Source of the DNA: Chitinophaga rhizophila
Lineage (GTDB): Bacteria; Bacteroidota; Bacteroidia; Chitinophagales; Chitinophagaceae
Assembly (NCBI RefSeq): GCF_019492185.1
Contig: NZ_JAICCF010000004.1
Span: 620,001 to 684,000 of the forward strand
DNA length: 64,000 bases
Reading direction: 5' to 3'
Below the pieces are notes generated by a model, which did no database searches, had not been told where the DNA came from, and worked only from the letters and a program-made list of their open reading frames with translations. Numbering within the stretch: the first letter of the stretch is position 1; each line of letters opens with the position of its first letter. The translations under genes were made by a program, and so were the position numbers. Positions 53,471-61,739 of the stretch are shown here, in pieces.

Positions 53471-53648
53471 TGATGGGTAAGCATAAAGACAAAGACCTAA
53501 GAGAGTCGTATCCTGGCCACTACCATTTCGACGGCCGGTTTATATGACTGTGTATGTACCACGAAATGGATCAAGGCACCCGTAGAATATAAAATATTGT
53601 CTTACAGTAGATTAGAAGAATTTAGCCGATAAGGGGAGATATTTGGTC

Positions 53649-53684
53649 AGCCGGCAGGTGTAGCCAATAAAAAGGCTGCCGGCT
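53649..53684. repeat. Hairpin with 9-bp perfect stem
   Basis: AGCCGGCAG and CTGCCGGCT with an 18-base loop. An alternative inner pairing AGCC/GGCT (53662-53665 and 53674-53677) competes with it. No clear T tract on either strand. Confidence 0.7.
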
Positions 53685-53771
53685 ATCCTGCTATAACCTT
53701 GAAGCGTTTCCGGTTCAGGATATCAGCAGATAACGGGCAGCCTTATGGCAGACAGTCAGTTAGCCTGAAAA

Positions 53772-54152
53772 TTAACCCAGTACGTGTTGTGCCAGTAATT
53801 TCTGGACTTCGTATACGTCTACCGACTTGTTGAATTGCTTGCGGATACTAGGCTGTATTTCGCTTGAGACCCAGATTTTCAGTTCTGCGTCCAGGTCGAA
53901 GGTGCCTGCGGTTTCGATACTGAACCTTGAAATGCTTTTGTAAGTGACGCTGAGGTATTCAACTTTACTACCGGTGATACCTTGTTTGTCTACAAGGATG
54001 ATCCGTTTGTTAGTAAAAATAAATGTGTCCCTGATCAGTTTGAAACCCAGTTCGATAGTTTCTGTAGGGGTCAAAAGTTTGCTATAATCCTTCATGAGCT
54101 GCGCCTGATCTACTGCGCCAGCATTCCCCAGTAAGCCTGAAAAAAGTCCCAT
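53772..54152 (-). CDS. Bacterial PH-domain protein
   Basis: A 126-residue cytoplasmic protein. The pattern LLTPTETIELGFKLIRDTFI, FTNKRIILVDKQGITGSKVE, YLSVTYKSISRFSIETAGTF is the bacterial pleckstrin-homology fold (bPH_1/YvbH-type), and the C-terminal helix (QPSIRKQFNKSVDVYEVQKL) closes it. Small soluble members of this family have no firm function. It is monocistronic, with no linked partner. Confidence 0.85.
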   Translation of the reverse strand: MGLFSGLLGNAGAVDQAQLMKDYSKLLTPTETIELGFKLIRDTFIFTNKRIILVDKQGITGSKVEYLSVTYKSISRFSIETAGTFDLDAELKIWVSSEIQPSIRKQFNKSVDVYEVQKLLAQHVLG

Positions 54153-54230
54153 TGTAGTGGTTTAATAGTGTATAGGTAAATGGTATAATTACCCAAGATA
54201 GTAATTTATACAAAACAGGCAATATGGGAG

Positions 54231-55070
54231 TTATTTAAATTCTGATGGCGTCATGCCGGTATGGGCCTTAAAGAATTTGGAGAAATTAGCATGATCGTAA
54301 AAGCCGAGATCAAATACGATTTCCTTCACGGTCATACGCGAGGCTTTCAGCAGTCTTTTTGCTTCCAGCAATACCCTGTCCTGGATCAGGGAAGAGGCAG
54401 CAACGTGCAGTTCTTTTTTGCAGATCATGTTCAGGTAATTGGCCGAGATGCCTATTGCAGCCGCATAGAATGCAACGGAACGCTGTTCGCGGAAATGCTG
54501 GTCTATCAGGTTCACAAACCTGGACAGGACAGGATTCGCGCTATATATATCTGTATCCTGAAAGAGCGCTGCGGCCACCCTGCTTATCAGCAGGCCAATC
54601 ACGCCCAGCCGGGCACTGATCATCTGTGTGAAGGGCTTGTCTGCATGCAGTTCCTGCTGTATAGATTTAAATTCATACAGCAGGTGGCCGAATGTACTAC
54701 CCGGAATATCCATCACTGGATGCCGGTGATAAAATGCGGCTGCGAAACGCAGATTAGTCAGGAAAACATCCAGGAGTTCCTGTCCTATCATCAGCTGGTA
54801 ACCGACCGTGTCGTGTTGTATATTCCAGGCATGTACCTGTCCTGGAAATAGCAGGTGCAGCTGATTACTTTGTATCGGATGGGCAACGAAATCGATAGTA
54901 TGAGTGCCTGCTCCCCTTTCAAATAGTATTGCGATAAGAAAGTCGTGTTTATGCGCCTCTTCAATAGCGCGTTCACCGTGTAGTTCATGAAACAGGACCG
55001 TACAGTCGGAAGATGGATTCTGACTGAATGCCTGTATACGCAATACCGGGAAATGATCTTTCTGATGCAC
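54231..55070 (-). CDS. AraC-family transcriptional regulator
   Basis: A 279-residue regulator. The N-terminal part is a cupin-like sensor (HKHDFLIAILFERGAGTHTI, HLLFPGQVHAWNIQHDTVGY). The C-terminal AraC-type double helix-turn-helix covers about 185-279: VAFYAAAIGISANYLNMICK, then ASRMTVKEIVFDLGFYDHAN, FSKFFKAHTGMTPSEFK. Complete. Convergent or divergent neighbours are unrelated small genes; the closest candidate target is the amidohydrolase gene upstream on the same strand, 224 bp away, but that link is only positional. Confidence 0.93.
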   Translation of the reverse strand: MHQKDHFPVLRIQAFSQNPSSDCTVLFHELHGERAIEEAHKHDFLIAILFERGAGTHTIDFVAHPIQSNQLHLLFPGQVHAWNIQHDTVGYQLMIGQELLDVFLTNLRFAAAFYHRHPVMDIPGSTFGHLLYEFKSIQQELHADKPFTQMISARLGVIGLLISRVAAALFQDTDIYSANPVLSRFVNLIDQHFREQRSVAFYAAAIGISANYLNMICKKELHVAASSLIQDRVLLEAKRLLKASRMTVKEIVFDLGFYDHANFSKFFKAHTGMTPSEFK

Positions 55071-55294
55071 CCGGCGAAATTACTCAAAAATACTATAGCA
55101 CAACAACGTCTGGCGGACAGTCAGTATCTGCACAATGCCGGTATAGCCAGCCTCCTTAGCATGCTGCAATGGTGAAATGCTGTCTTTATCTATGGTCCAG
55201 CAGCTTAATGTCAACACTGTAAGTTATCAGCAGCTGCGACATGTACTAACTAGCTGCGTGTAGTGTTTTGATCATCATGGCAGTCTGTGTTTAA

Positions 55295-56635
55295 CTAGAA
55301 AACAAGTGTACCCTGATGGATGAGTGACTTCACAGGAGAGACTCTGGAAACGGCTTCTGCGGAGCAGCTGGCATCGATCAATACCGCACTGGCTACATCC
55401 CCTTTAGCCGGCCATTGCCTGTTACCTTTGTCATCCAGTGGAAGCACATCGCAGGTGGCCAGTCGCAGGCTGCGCGATAACAGCAATTCTGTAGAATAGC
55501 CATATAACTGTGCCATCAGGTTTGCCTTTTGTAATACACTGCCTGAACCCCAGGTGTTCCAGTGATCAATGATACTGTCATTGCCCGTTGCTACTTTAAC
55601 ACCATACTTGTATAATGTGGGAATGGGCATAATCAGGCCGCCGAAAGGAATAGTAGACATAATACCGATCTGCGCCTGTGCAAGTTTGTCGGCTATCTCT
55701 TCCTGCCTGGATGGCGGCAGTTTACCTAGTACAAAACAGTGACTGAGGAATGTCTTTCCTTTTAGTACAGGATTTTCATTGACGCGGTCTATCAGGTACT
55801 CGACAGTTTTCAGGCCCGATTCTCCGGCTTCGTGCAGGTGGATATCGACCCCTTTGTTGTTATCAAGCGCCAGTTGTATGATGAAGTCCATCGGCTTAGC
55901 AATCTCGCCATCGAGAGAATACGGATCTACACCACCGATAAAGTCGATGTTCATCTTTGCGGCTTCCTTCATATATGGCTTCGCATCTGTGTAATATAGT
56001 CCGTGTTGCGGAAAGGCGACCAGTTCTGCACTAAATGTGTCCTTCTTATTTTCCAGGGCTTTCTGCAGATGTTTAAGAGAATCAAGCTTAGAGGTAGGTT
56101 CAATATTCACATGACTTCTGGCAAAGTCTGAGCCGCAGGATTGTAACAATTCAATGAGGCGTTCAGCATGTGCAGTGGAGGTTTTCAGCATCTGGGGAAG
56201 GATCTGCTGTTCGAGTGCAATCATACCTTTGACACCACCCTGTCTTTTTCTGGCAGCCTGCCATGGACCACCGTAGAAGGTTTTGTCGAGGTGAATATGC
56301 ATATCCCTGAATGCAGGCAGTAGCAGTAAGCCTTTTGCATCAATAGCCCTGGCTTTGGGATCGTTGGGTAATATAGCAGTAAATTTACCATCATTGATCT
56401 CTATGCAAAACAGGTCTGTGGTGGTAGCAATCACTTCTTCCCCTTCATATTCAAACCCGGTTTCCAGTCTTACATTCTTTAATTTCATGGTGTTGCCTGC
56501 CATAGCGGGGGCATTGTCTGCAATAGCTTCCTCTGTTGCCGCATTGGCCATCAGGGCTGGGGTAAGTCCAGCACCAAAGGCAGCAAGGGCTGAGTTTCTG
56601 ATAAAATCCTTCCTGGTAATATGAGTCGGTCGCAT
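55295..56635 (-). CDS. Exported amidohydrolase, cytosine deaminase-like
   Basis: About 446 residues from ATG 56635 (MRPTHITRKDFIRNSALAAF); an ATG at 56653 sits on a likely transcription start and longer frames read improbable sequence. The N-terminus is a Tat-like signal (TRKDFIRNSALAAFGAGLTP, with RK in place of RR). The metal-dependent hydrolase fold has HIHLDK as first metal motif, VDIHLHEAGESG, FLSHCFVLGK and TGNDSIIDHWNTWGSG, which is the order in CodA-type deaminases. It may deaminate or hydrolyse a cyclic amide in the periplasm. Substrate unknown; a lone gene. Confidence 0.85.
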   Translation of the reverse strand: MRPTHITRKDFIRNSALAAFGAGLTPALMANAATEEAIADNAPAMAGNTMKLKNVRLETGFEYEGEEVIATTTDLFCIEINDGKFTAILPNDPKARAIDAKGLLLLPAFRDMHIHLDKTFYGGPWQAARKRQGGVKGMIALEQQILPQMLKTSTAHAERLIELLQSCGSDFARSHVNIEPTSKLDSLKHLQKALENKKDTFSAELVAFPQHGLYYTDAKPYMKEAAKMNIDFIGGVDPYSLDGEIAKPMDFIIQLALDNNKGVDIHLHEAGESGLKTVEYLIDRVNENPVLKGKTFLSHCFVLGKLPPSRQEEIADKLAQAQIGIMSTIPFGGLIMPIPTLYKYGVKVATGNDSIIDHWNTWGSGSVLQKANLMAQLYGYSTELLLSRSLRLATCDVLPLDDKGNRQWPAKGDVASAVLIDASCSAEAVSRVSPVKSLIHQGTLVF

Positions 56636-56653
56636 GGTGACAGGTGTTTCCAT

Positions 56654-56661
56654 CAAAGATA
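56654..56661 (-). promoter_or_regulatory. Candidate -7 box for the amidohydrolase gene
   Basis: On the minus strand TATCTTTG directly precedes the ATG at 56653. It fits TAnnTTTG and places the transcript start near 56650, which favours ATG 56635 as the real start. No exact -33 TTTG was seen. Confidence 0.5.
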
Positions 56662-57114
56662 GATGCGCCCGGACTGGGATATGAGTAAGTTTTATAACAT
56701 TTCCTGTAAAATTTATAAATAAGTAGAGTTGGAAAAGGCTTTGCCACTGTGACCATATATCCTTATATTTATTCAGCAAAAAAAGACCGGCAATGAGACG
56801 CAGGCATATTGTACAGATAGAAGGCTGTATTTCTGTGTGCAGGCAGATAATTAACCTGTAGCGGAAAGGAGGTAGTTGCCTGTAGAGAGGTATATTACTG
56901 ATGATGCTGTTTATTTCGTGTAGCAGGAGCGGTAGAATAGATTGTTTGATACACCACATTAGTTATTTCACCAGCAAGCCTCATAGATTTAAACTATGTG
57001 ATTATAAATTTAATTGTTTTTGTTTATTTCCTCAAAGTCCTGACTTTAGCATTCTGATATATAAATAACCAGACGCAAGTTTGTTATACATTTCAATTCC
57101 ATAAACTCGAAACA
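56662..57114. other. Intergenic region between amidohydrolase and katG
   Basis: No convincing gene. An open minus-strand frame above the amidohydrolase gene (to 56959) reads unlikely sequence and crosses the candidate promoter. The 110 bp before katG are AT-rich and should hold its promoter; a TACATTTC box near 57084 is a weak candidate. Confidence 0.5.
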
Positions 57115-59391
57115 ATGGGAACAGATCCAAACGACATCAGTAAATGCCCGTACTTAAATGGCACTATGCAACATAACGTTGGTGGCGGTGGCACCAGGAA
57201 CCGTGATTGGTGGCCGCACCAGCTGAAATTAGGCATCCTTCGTCAGCATACACCGGCTTCCAATCCGATGGGAGACGCGTTCAATTATGCGGAAGCCTTC
57301 AGTAAGCTTGATCTTGAGGCAGTGAAGAAAGACCTTCATGCACTCATGACAGATTCACAGGACTGGTGGCCGGCAGATTTTGGTCACTACGGTCCGCTGT
57401 TTGTCAGGATGGCCTGGCATAGCGCCGGTACCTACCGTGTATTTGATGGTCGTGGCGGCGCAGGTTCAGGACAACAACGTTTCGCACCGCTGAACAGCTG
57501 GCCGGACAATGTAAGCCTGGATAAAGCACGCAGATTATTATGGCCGATCAAGCAGAAATATGGCCGTAATTTATCATGGGCTGACCTGCTGATACTGACA
57601 GGTAATGTGGCATTGGAATCTATGGGCTTTAAGACATTTGGCTTTGCCGGAGGACGTGAAGATAAGTGGGAAGCAGATGAAGATGTATACTGGGGCTCTG
57701 AAAACACCTGGCTGGGAGGCGATATGCGTTATTCGCACGGCTCTCCCGGAGTAGTGGAAGATCATGGGGTGGTTTCTTCTGATGATGATGCAGATGGAGA
57801 TATCCATACACGCGACCTGGAAAAACCACTGGCAGCAGTGCAGATGGGATTGATCTATGTGAATCCCGAAGGACCGGATGGTAACCCGGATCCGATTGCA
57901 GCAGCCAAAGATATCAGGGATACCTTCGGCAGAATGGCCATGAATGATGAAGAGACAGTGGCCCTGATTGCAGGCGGACATAGCTTTGGTAAGACCCATG
58001 GTGCAGCTCCGGCTACCCATGTAGGTAAAGAACCGGAAGCAGCTGACCTGGAACTGCAGGGACTTGGTTGGTCTAATAGTTATGGTTCCGGTAAAGGAGC
58101 AGACACTATCACCAGTGGTCTGGAAGTAACCTGGACAACAACACCGACACAGTGGAGCAATAACTTCTTTGAGAACCTCTTCGGTTTTGAATGGGAGCTG
58201 ACCAAAAGTCCTGCAGGTGCACACCAGTGGGTAGCTAAGAATGCAGACGATATTATACCTGATGCATATGATAACAATAAGAAGCACAGACCGACCATGC
58301 TGACTACAGATCTGTCTTTGCGCTTCGATCCGGAATATGAAAAAATATCCCGCCGCTTCCTGGAAGATGCAGATGCATTTGCTGATGCATTTGCACGTGC
58401 ATGGTTTAAACTGACGCACCGTGATATGGGTCCGAAGGTACGTTATCTCGGCCCTGAAGTACCGGCAGAAGACCTGCTCTGGCAGGATCCACTTCCGGCT
58501 GTTGATCACCCGTTAGTTGATGACAATGACCTGAATACACTGAAAGCTAAAGTACTGGAATCAGGCCTGAGCGTGTCAGAGCTGGTATCAACAGCATGGG
58601 CTTCCATTTCTACCTTCCGTGGCTCTGATAAGCGTGGCGGAGGTAATGGTGCACGTATCCGCCTCGCTCCTCAGCGCGACTGGGCGGCGAATAACCCGGC
58701 TCAATTGCAGAAGGTACTGGGCGTACTGGAAAATATTCAGAAAGACTTCAATGGCGCACAAAGCGGTGGTAAGAAAGTATCACTGGCAGATCTGATCGTA
58801 CTGGCAGGTAATGCAGGTATAGAGAAAGCAGCCAAAGATGCCGGCCAGGAAGTGGAGGTGCCGTTTACCGGAGGCCGTACCGATGCCTCTCAGGAACAGA
58901 CTGACGTAGAATCAGTAAGTTACCTGGAGCCGATTGCAGATGGTTTCCGTAACTATCGCAAACCAAAATATCCGGTAGCAACAGAAGAATTGCTGATAGA
59001 CAAGGCGAACCTGCTGACACTGACAGCCCCTGAATTAACAGTCTTAATAGGTGGTCTGCGTGTACTGAATATCAATTACGACGGCTCCACTCATGGTGTG
59101 TTCACCACCCGTCCGGGTCAGCTGACTACAGATTTCTTCGTCAACCTGCTGGACATGAGCACAGCCTGGAAGGCGGCCTCCGACGACAGAGAGCTGTACG
59201 AGGGCAATGACCGGAAAACAGGCGAGAAGAAATGGACCGCTACCCGTGCAGATCTGGTATTTGGTTCTCATGCCGAACTGAGAGCCATCGCCGAAGTCTA
59301 TGGCAGCGGCGATGCACAGGAGAAATTTGTAAAAGACTTCGTAGCCGCCTGGACGAAGGTGACTAACCTCGACAGATTCGACATCGCTTAA
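57115..59391 (+). CDS. katG: Catalase-peroxidase KatG
   Basis: A 758-residue bifunctional heme enzyme that removes hydrogen peroxide and acts as a peroxidase. The distal site is R98, W101 and H102 (FVRMAWHSAGTYR). The proximal heme ligand is H289 (IAGGHSFGKTHGA). The Met-Tyr-Trp adduct needed for catalase activity can form from W101, Y248 (QMGLIYVNPEGP) and M274 (FGRMAMND). The second, heme-free half is present to the end (WASISTFRGSDKRGGGNGAR, VFGSHAELRAIAEVYG). Complete for the family. No OxyR or Fur gene is adjacent. A strong terminator follows at 59417. Confidence 0.98.
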   Translation: MGTDPNDISKCPYLNGTMQHNVGGGGTRNRDWWPHQLKLGILRQHTPASNPMGDAFNYAEAFSKLDLEAVKKDLHALMTDSQDWWPADFGHYGPLFVRMAWHSAGTYRVFDGRGGAGSGQQRFAPLNSWPDNVSLDKARRLLWPIKQKYGRNLSWADLLILTGNVALESMGFKTFGFAGGREDKWEADEDVYWGSENTWLGGDMRYSHGSPGVVEDHGVVSSDDDADGDIHTRDLEKPLAAVQMGLIYVNPEGPDGNPDPIAAAKDIRDTFGRMAMNDEETVALIAGGHSFGKTHGAAPATHVGKEPEAADLELQGLGWSNSYGSGKGADTITSGLEVTWTTTPTQWSNNFFENLFGFEWELTKSPAGAHQWVAKNADDIIPDAYDNNKKHRPTMLTTDLSLRFDPEYEKISRRFLEDADAFADAFARAWFKLTHRDMGPKVRYLGPEVPAEDLLWQDPLPAVDHPLVDDNDLNTLKAKVLESGLSVSELVSTAWASISTFRGSDKRGGGNGARIRLAPQRDWAANNPAQLQKVLGVLENIQKDFNGAQSGGKKVSLADLIVLAGNAGIEKAAKDAGQEVEVPFTGGRTDASQEQTDVESVSYLEPIADGFRNYRKPKYPVATEELLIDKANLLTLTAPELTVLIGGLRVLNINYDGSTHGVFTTRPGQLTTDFFVNLLDMSTAWKAASDDRELYEGNDRKTGEKKWTATRADLVFGSHAELRAIAEVYGSGDAQEKFVKDFVAAWTKVTNLDRFDIA

Positions 59392-59416
59392 TATAACAAT
59401 TGCAGTAAAATTATAT

Positions 59417-59449
59417 GATAGCCTCCCTACAGCGGAGGCTATCTTTTTT
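59417..59449 (+). terminator. Rho-independent terminator of katG
   Basis: GATAGCCTCC and GGAGGCTATC, a perfect 10-bp stem with a 7-base loop, followed by TTTTTT. It lies 26 bp after the katG stop. Confidence 0.95.
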
Positions 59450-59501
59450 GTAGGTAATTGTATACCTTTGCTGTCACAACCAGCAGTTACCTCCAATACC
59501 T

Positions 59502-60329
59502 ATGAACCAGCATATCTCAGTAGGAAAAGCGATATCCCGCGGACACCTCATACTTACATTTCCCTTTATAGTAATACTATCTGCCTCGGCCGGAGGATGT
59601 ATATACCTCAATAGACAAGGCCTTATACCCACCTGGATGCTGATCACGGGCATCGTACTGTCAATTGTACTGGCCTGCCTGTACTGGAGCTTTTTTGTCA
59701 TCAAATGGCGGTTGTGGGCGTTTGAGCACGTACGGGATGTACATGAGTTAAAGCAGACCGCTATCGAGCAAGGACTGATCTGGCCGGACGATAGCCTGTT
59801 TACCCGTACAGAGATCCGCAGCACTGCTGACAAGGTAAGGTGGATGGCCCTGCAGGGAAGGTTTTATGAGCAGGAAAGTATTGAAGACGATCTGACAATT
59901 CCTTCGGAGATAGTGATCCCCTATTCTGCTTCAGGCATATATGTGGAAATAGGGACAATTTTCCTTTGTCTGCCCTGCGCCATCCTCTTTCTAAGGAGGC
60001 AGGAACTGCGTATAGCAGGTATAATACTGTTGGTGGCAATAGGGCTGATGACAGTGCTGAAGCTATGGAACAGTAAAAAGAAGAAGCCACCGATCATTAT
60101 CAGTAACAAAGGTATTCAGGCGGGTAATGCTGTATTCAGCGAGTGGAGAAATGTCAGAAACCCTTCAGTAGTAAAGCAGGGGTCAGCTAATACTGCCAGG
60201 TGGTTCCTGCATTATACCTATCCCGGCGGACAAGTACATATTGATATCAACGATTATAACACCTCGGTACTGCAACTGAAATATCTGTTGAAACTATACC
60301 GGGCCAGAAATCAGCAAAGGACCGTATGA
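59502..60329 (+). CDS. Membrane protein of unknown function
   Basis: A 275-residue protein with two pairs of hydrophobic helices: about 20-40 and 45-65 (ILTFPFIVILSASAGGCIYL, WMLITGIVLSIVLACLYWSF), then about 148-165 and 170-188 (EIGTIFLCLPCAILFL, AGIILLVAIGLMTVLKLW). The C-terminal domain (PIIISNKGIQAGNAVFSEWR, TYPGGQVHIDINDYNTSVLQ) resembles the soluble part of YcxB-like proteins, where a strand reads a membrane-proximal signal. I do not assign a family. The stop codon sits at the centre of a 31-bp palindrome (60313-60343). Confidence 0.7.
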   Translation: MNQHISVGKAISRGHLILTFPFIVILSASAGGCIYLNRQGLIPTWMLITGIVLSIVLACLYWSFFVIKWRLWAFEHVRDVHELKQTAIEQGLIWPDDSLFTRTEIRSTADKVRWMALQGRFYEQESIEDDLTIPSEIVIPYSASGIYVEIGTIFLCLPCAILFLRRQELRIAGIILLVAIGLMTVLKLWNSKKKKPPIIISNKGIQAGNAVFSEWRNVRNPSVVKQGSANTARWFLHYTYPGGQVHIDINDYNTSVLQLKYLLKLYRARNQQRTV

Positions 60330-60343
60330 TACGGTCCTTTGCT
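60313..60343. terminator. Bidirectional terminator with a stop codon at its centre
   Basis: Two 15-base arms, AGCAAAGGACCGTAT and ATACGGTCCTTTGCT, are perfect complements around one G. The TGA of the membrane-protein gene is 60327-60329, at the hairpin tip. The convergent ATP-grasp-like gene ends at 60354. A/T content at the base is modest, so some readthrough is possible. Confidence 0.8.
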
Positions 60344-60353
60344 GTACTTATCT

Positions 60354-61715
60354 TCAACGCGATTCATAAACAATAGCCTCAACAGCGCCGGTAGCAGAGT
60401 TAATCACCCCCTGCCCTGTTTGCCTGGAGGACATGCGCACCCATACCCCTCCATAGTTATTACCGTAGCCAAAGGCGCCCCATATCAGCTTATGCGGCAC
60501 CCATTGATTGGCAGCAGCCGGCGCAAGGAAGTCGAGAGATTCGCTCAGTTCCTGCAGGATAAAGCCTCCGTTATCAAGGGCGAGGACGAGTGCCTGGTTC
60601 CATTCTTCTGTAGTCAGGAACTTGCCTACAAACACATTTTTTCCCTGGAAACCATTGGCTGCTTTGATCACCAACTGGTCTTTTTCCCGCTGTATCAGTT
60701 CGCGGAGGTCGTACGTTTGTCCGTGGAAAGTCACCTGGCCTTCTTCCACCGGAACCGTCCAGGGGATATGTTTGAGTACCAGCGCCTTGTCAGCAGGATC
60801 TAACAGGTCTTTCTCTGCAATAGCCCGGAGCAGGGAGAGGTTCCTTTTATCCCCCAGCATAGGCGTACCCAGGTGATCGGGCAAATAGATCTTCCCTAAT
60901 AGGAAAGACCGGAATACATCCGGCGTAACAACTTCTGTAAGTGGATTGAAGATCAATACACTATGAATAGGAACATCTCCCAGGTACAGATCACCGTTCA
61001 GTTTTATCTTTAGCGAGGCAATCTCTCCCAGCAAGGTACGCCCTTTCAGCCGGGCATCTGCCAGTTCTTTCTGTAACAGCTCGTCAAAGAATGCACGGAT
61101 GTTCTCATTATCTTCCGCACTCAGGTCATTCCCGATAGCAATAAATACATTCATGGTACCCTGCAATGCGGGCAGCTGTTTCATGATATTGCTGACGAGG
61201 AAGCGGATATATATACGTTGTGTATTCGGAGCAGTGAATGCAGCAGCAGTGGTATCCTTGACCAGTGGCGCATGCAGACTTCTGATAACAGATTCGAAGC
61301 TCTGTACCTGCCACCCTCCGATAGACGTACCCATATTAATCTCCAGCACCCTGAAGCCGTCGTTGGTCAGTGTAAGATCAAGCCGGCATCCGACCTCGAT
61401 ATTCTTGTTATGGCATAGCAACCCTATTTGTCCGAGCATTTCATCTCCTTTGAAATAGTAGTCGGCCAGTCTTTTAATATCGTTATTAAAATACAGTGAA
61501 GGCACTAAACGCAGTAACTGTGGCAGCCTGGTAGTGAGGTGGTTCAGTTCTTCAGCAGTAGCGCTGTCGATCACAACGGGCCAGGAACTGACGGGGTATT
61601 CATAATTTCTGAGAATAGAGGGAACATCATAATGATCAGGATTAATACATAGTGGAAGTTCTCCGGAAACGTCGGTGGTAAAATCATCATACTTCCCGAA
61701 TAAGATACTGTTCAT
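60354..61715 (-). CDS. ATP-grasp-like ligase (glutathionylspermidine synthase-like)
   Basis: A 453-residue cytoplasmic protein. The segment GCRLDLTLTNDGFRVLEINM, then GTSIGGWQVQSFES, and the later VIKAANGFQGKNVFVGKFLT, FILQELSESLDF have the order of circularly permuted ATP-grasp enzymes: an acidic Mg-binding EIN block before the lysine-containing KxxxGxxGK loop. These enzymes join a carboxylate to an amine using ATP. It is the last gene of an operon with an exported peptidase and a nonribosomal peptide synthetase, with a 24-bp gap to the former. A role in tailoring or amidating the peptide product is inference; no close named relative is recognised. Confidence 0.6.
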   Translation of the reverse strand: MNSILFGKYDDFTTDVSGELPLCINPDHYDVPSILRNYEYPVSSWPVVIDSATAEELNHLTTRLPQLLRLVPSLYFNNDIKRLADYYFKGDEMLGQIGLLCHNKNIEVGCRLDLTLTNDGFRVLEINMGTSIGGWQVQSFESVIRSLHAPLVKDTTAAAFTAPNTQRIYIRFLVSNIMKQLPALQGTMNVFIAIGNDLSAEDNENIRAFFDELLQKELADARLKGRTLLGEIASLKIKLNGDLYLGDVPIHSVLIFNPLTEVVTPDVFRSFLLGKIYLPDHLGTPMLGDKRNLSLLRAIAEKDLLDPADKALVLKHIPWTVPVEEGQVTFHGQTYDLRELIQREKDQLVIKAANGFQGKNVFVGKFLTTEEWNQALVLALDNGGFILQELSESLDFLAPAAANQWVPHKLIWGAFGYGNNYGGVWVRMSSRQTGQGVINSATGAVEAIVYESR

Positions 61716-61739
61716 ACTTTTCTGTTTAAGTATTTAATG

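Larger units (their letters stand above)
53170..53771. other. Gene-free region with large inverted repeats
   Basis: About 600 bp with no coding frame that I can support. It holds a 10-bp palindrome CCTGATCAGG (53367-53376), the 69-bp inverted repeat (53402-53470) and a hairpin at 53649-53684. Possible roles include a structured RNA, a protein-binding site, or the scar of a mobile element. Confidence 0.6.

Noticed and set aside
56636..56959. N-terminal extension of the amidohydrolase up to 56959
   Set aside because: The extra residues have improbable composition and cross a candidate -7 box; the Tat-like signal starts at 56635.
57574..58509. Long minus-strand open frame (311 codons) opposite katG
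   Set aside because: It is the antisense shadow of katG, Cys/Ile/His-rich with no recognisable motif.
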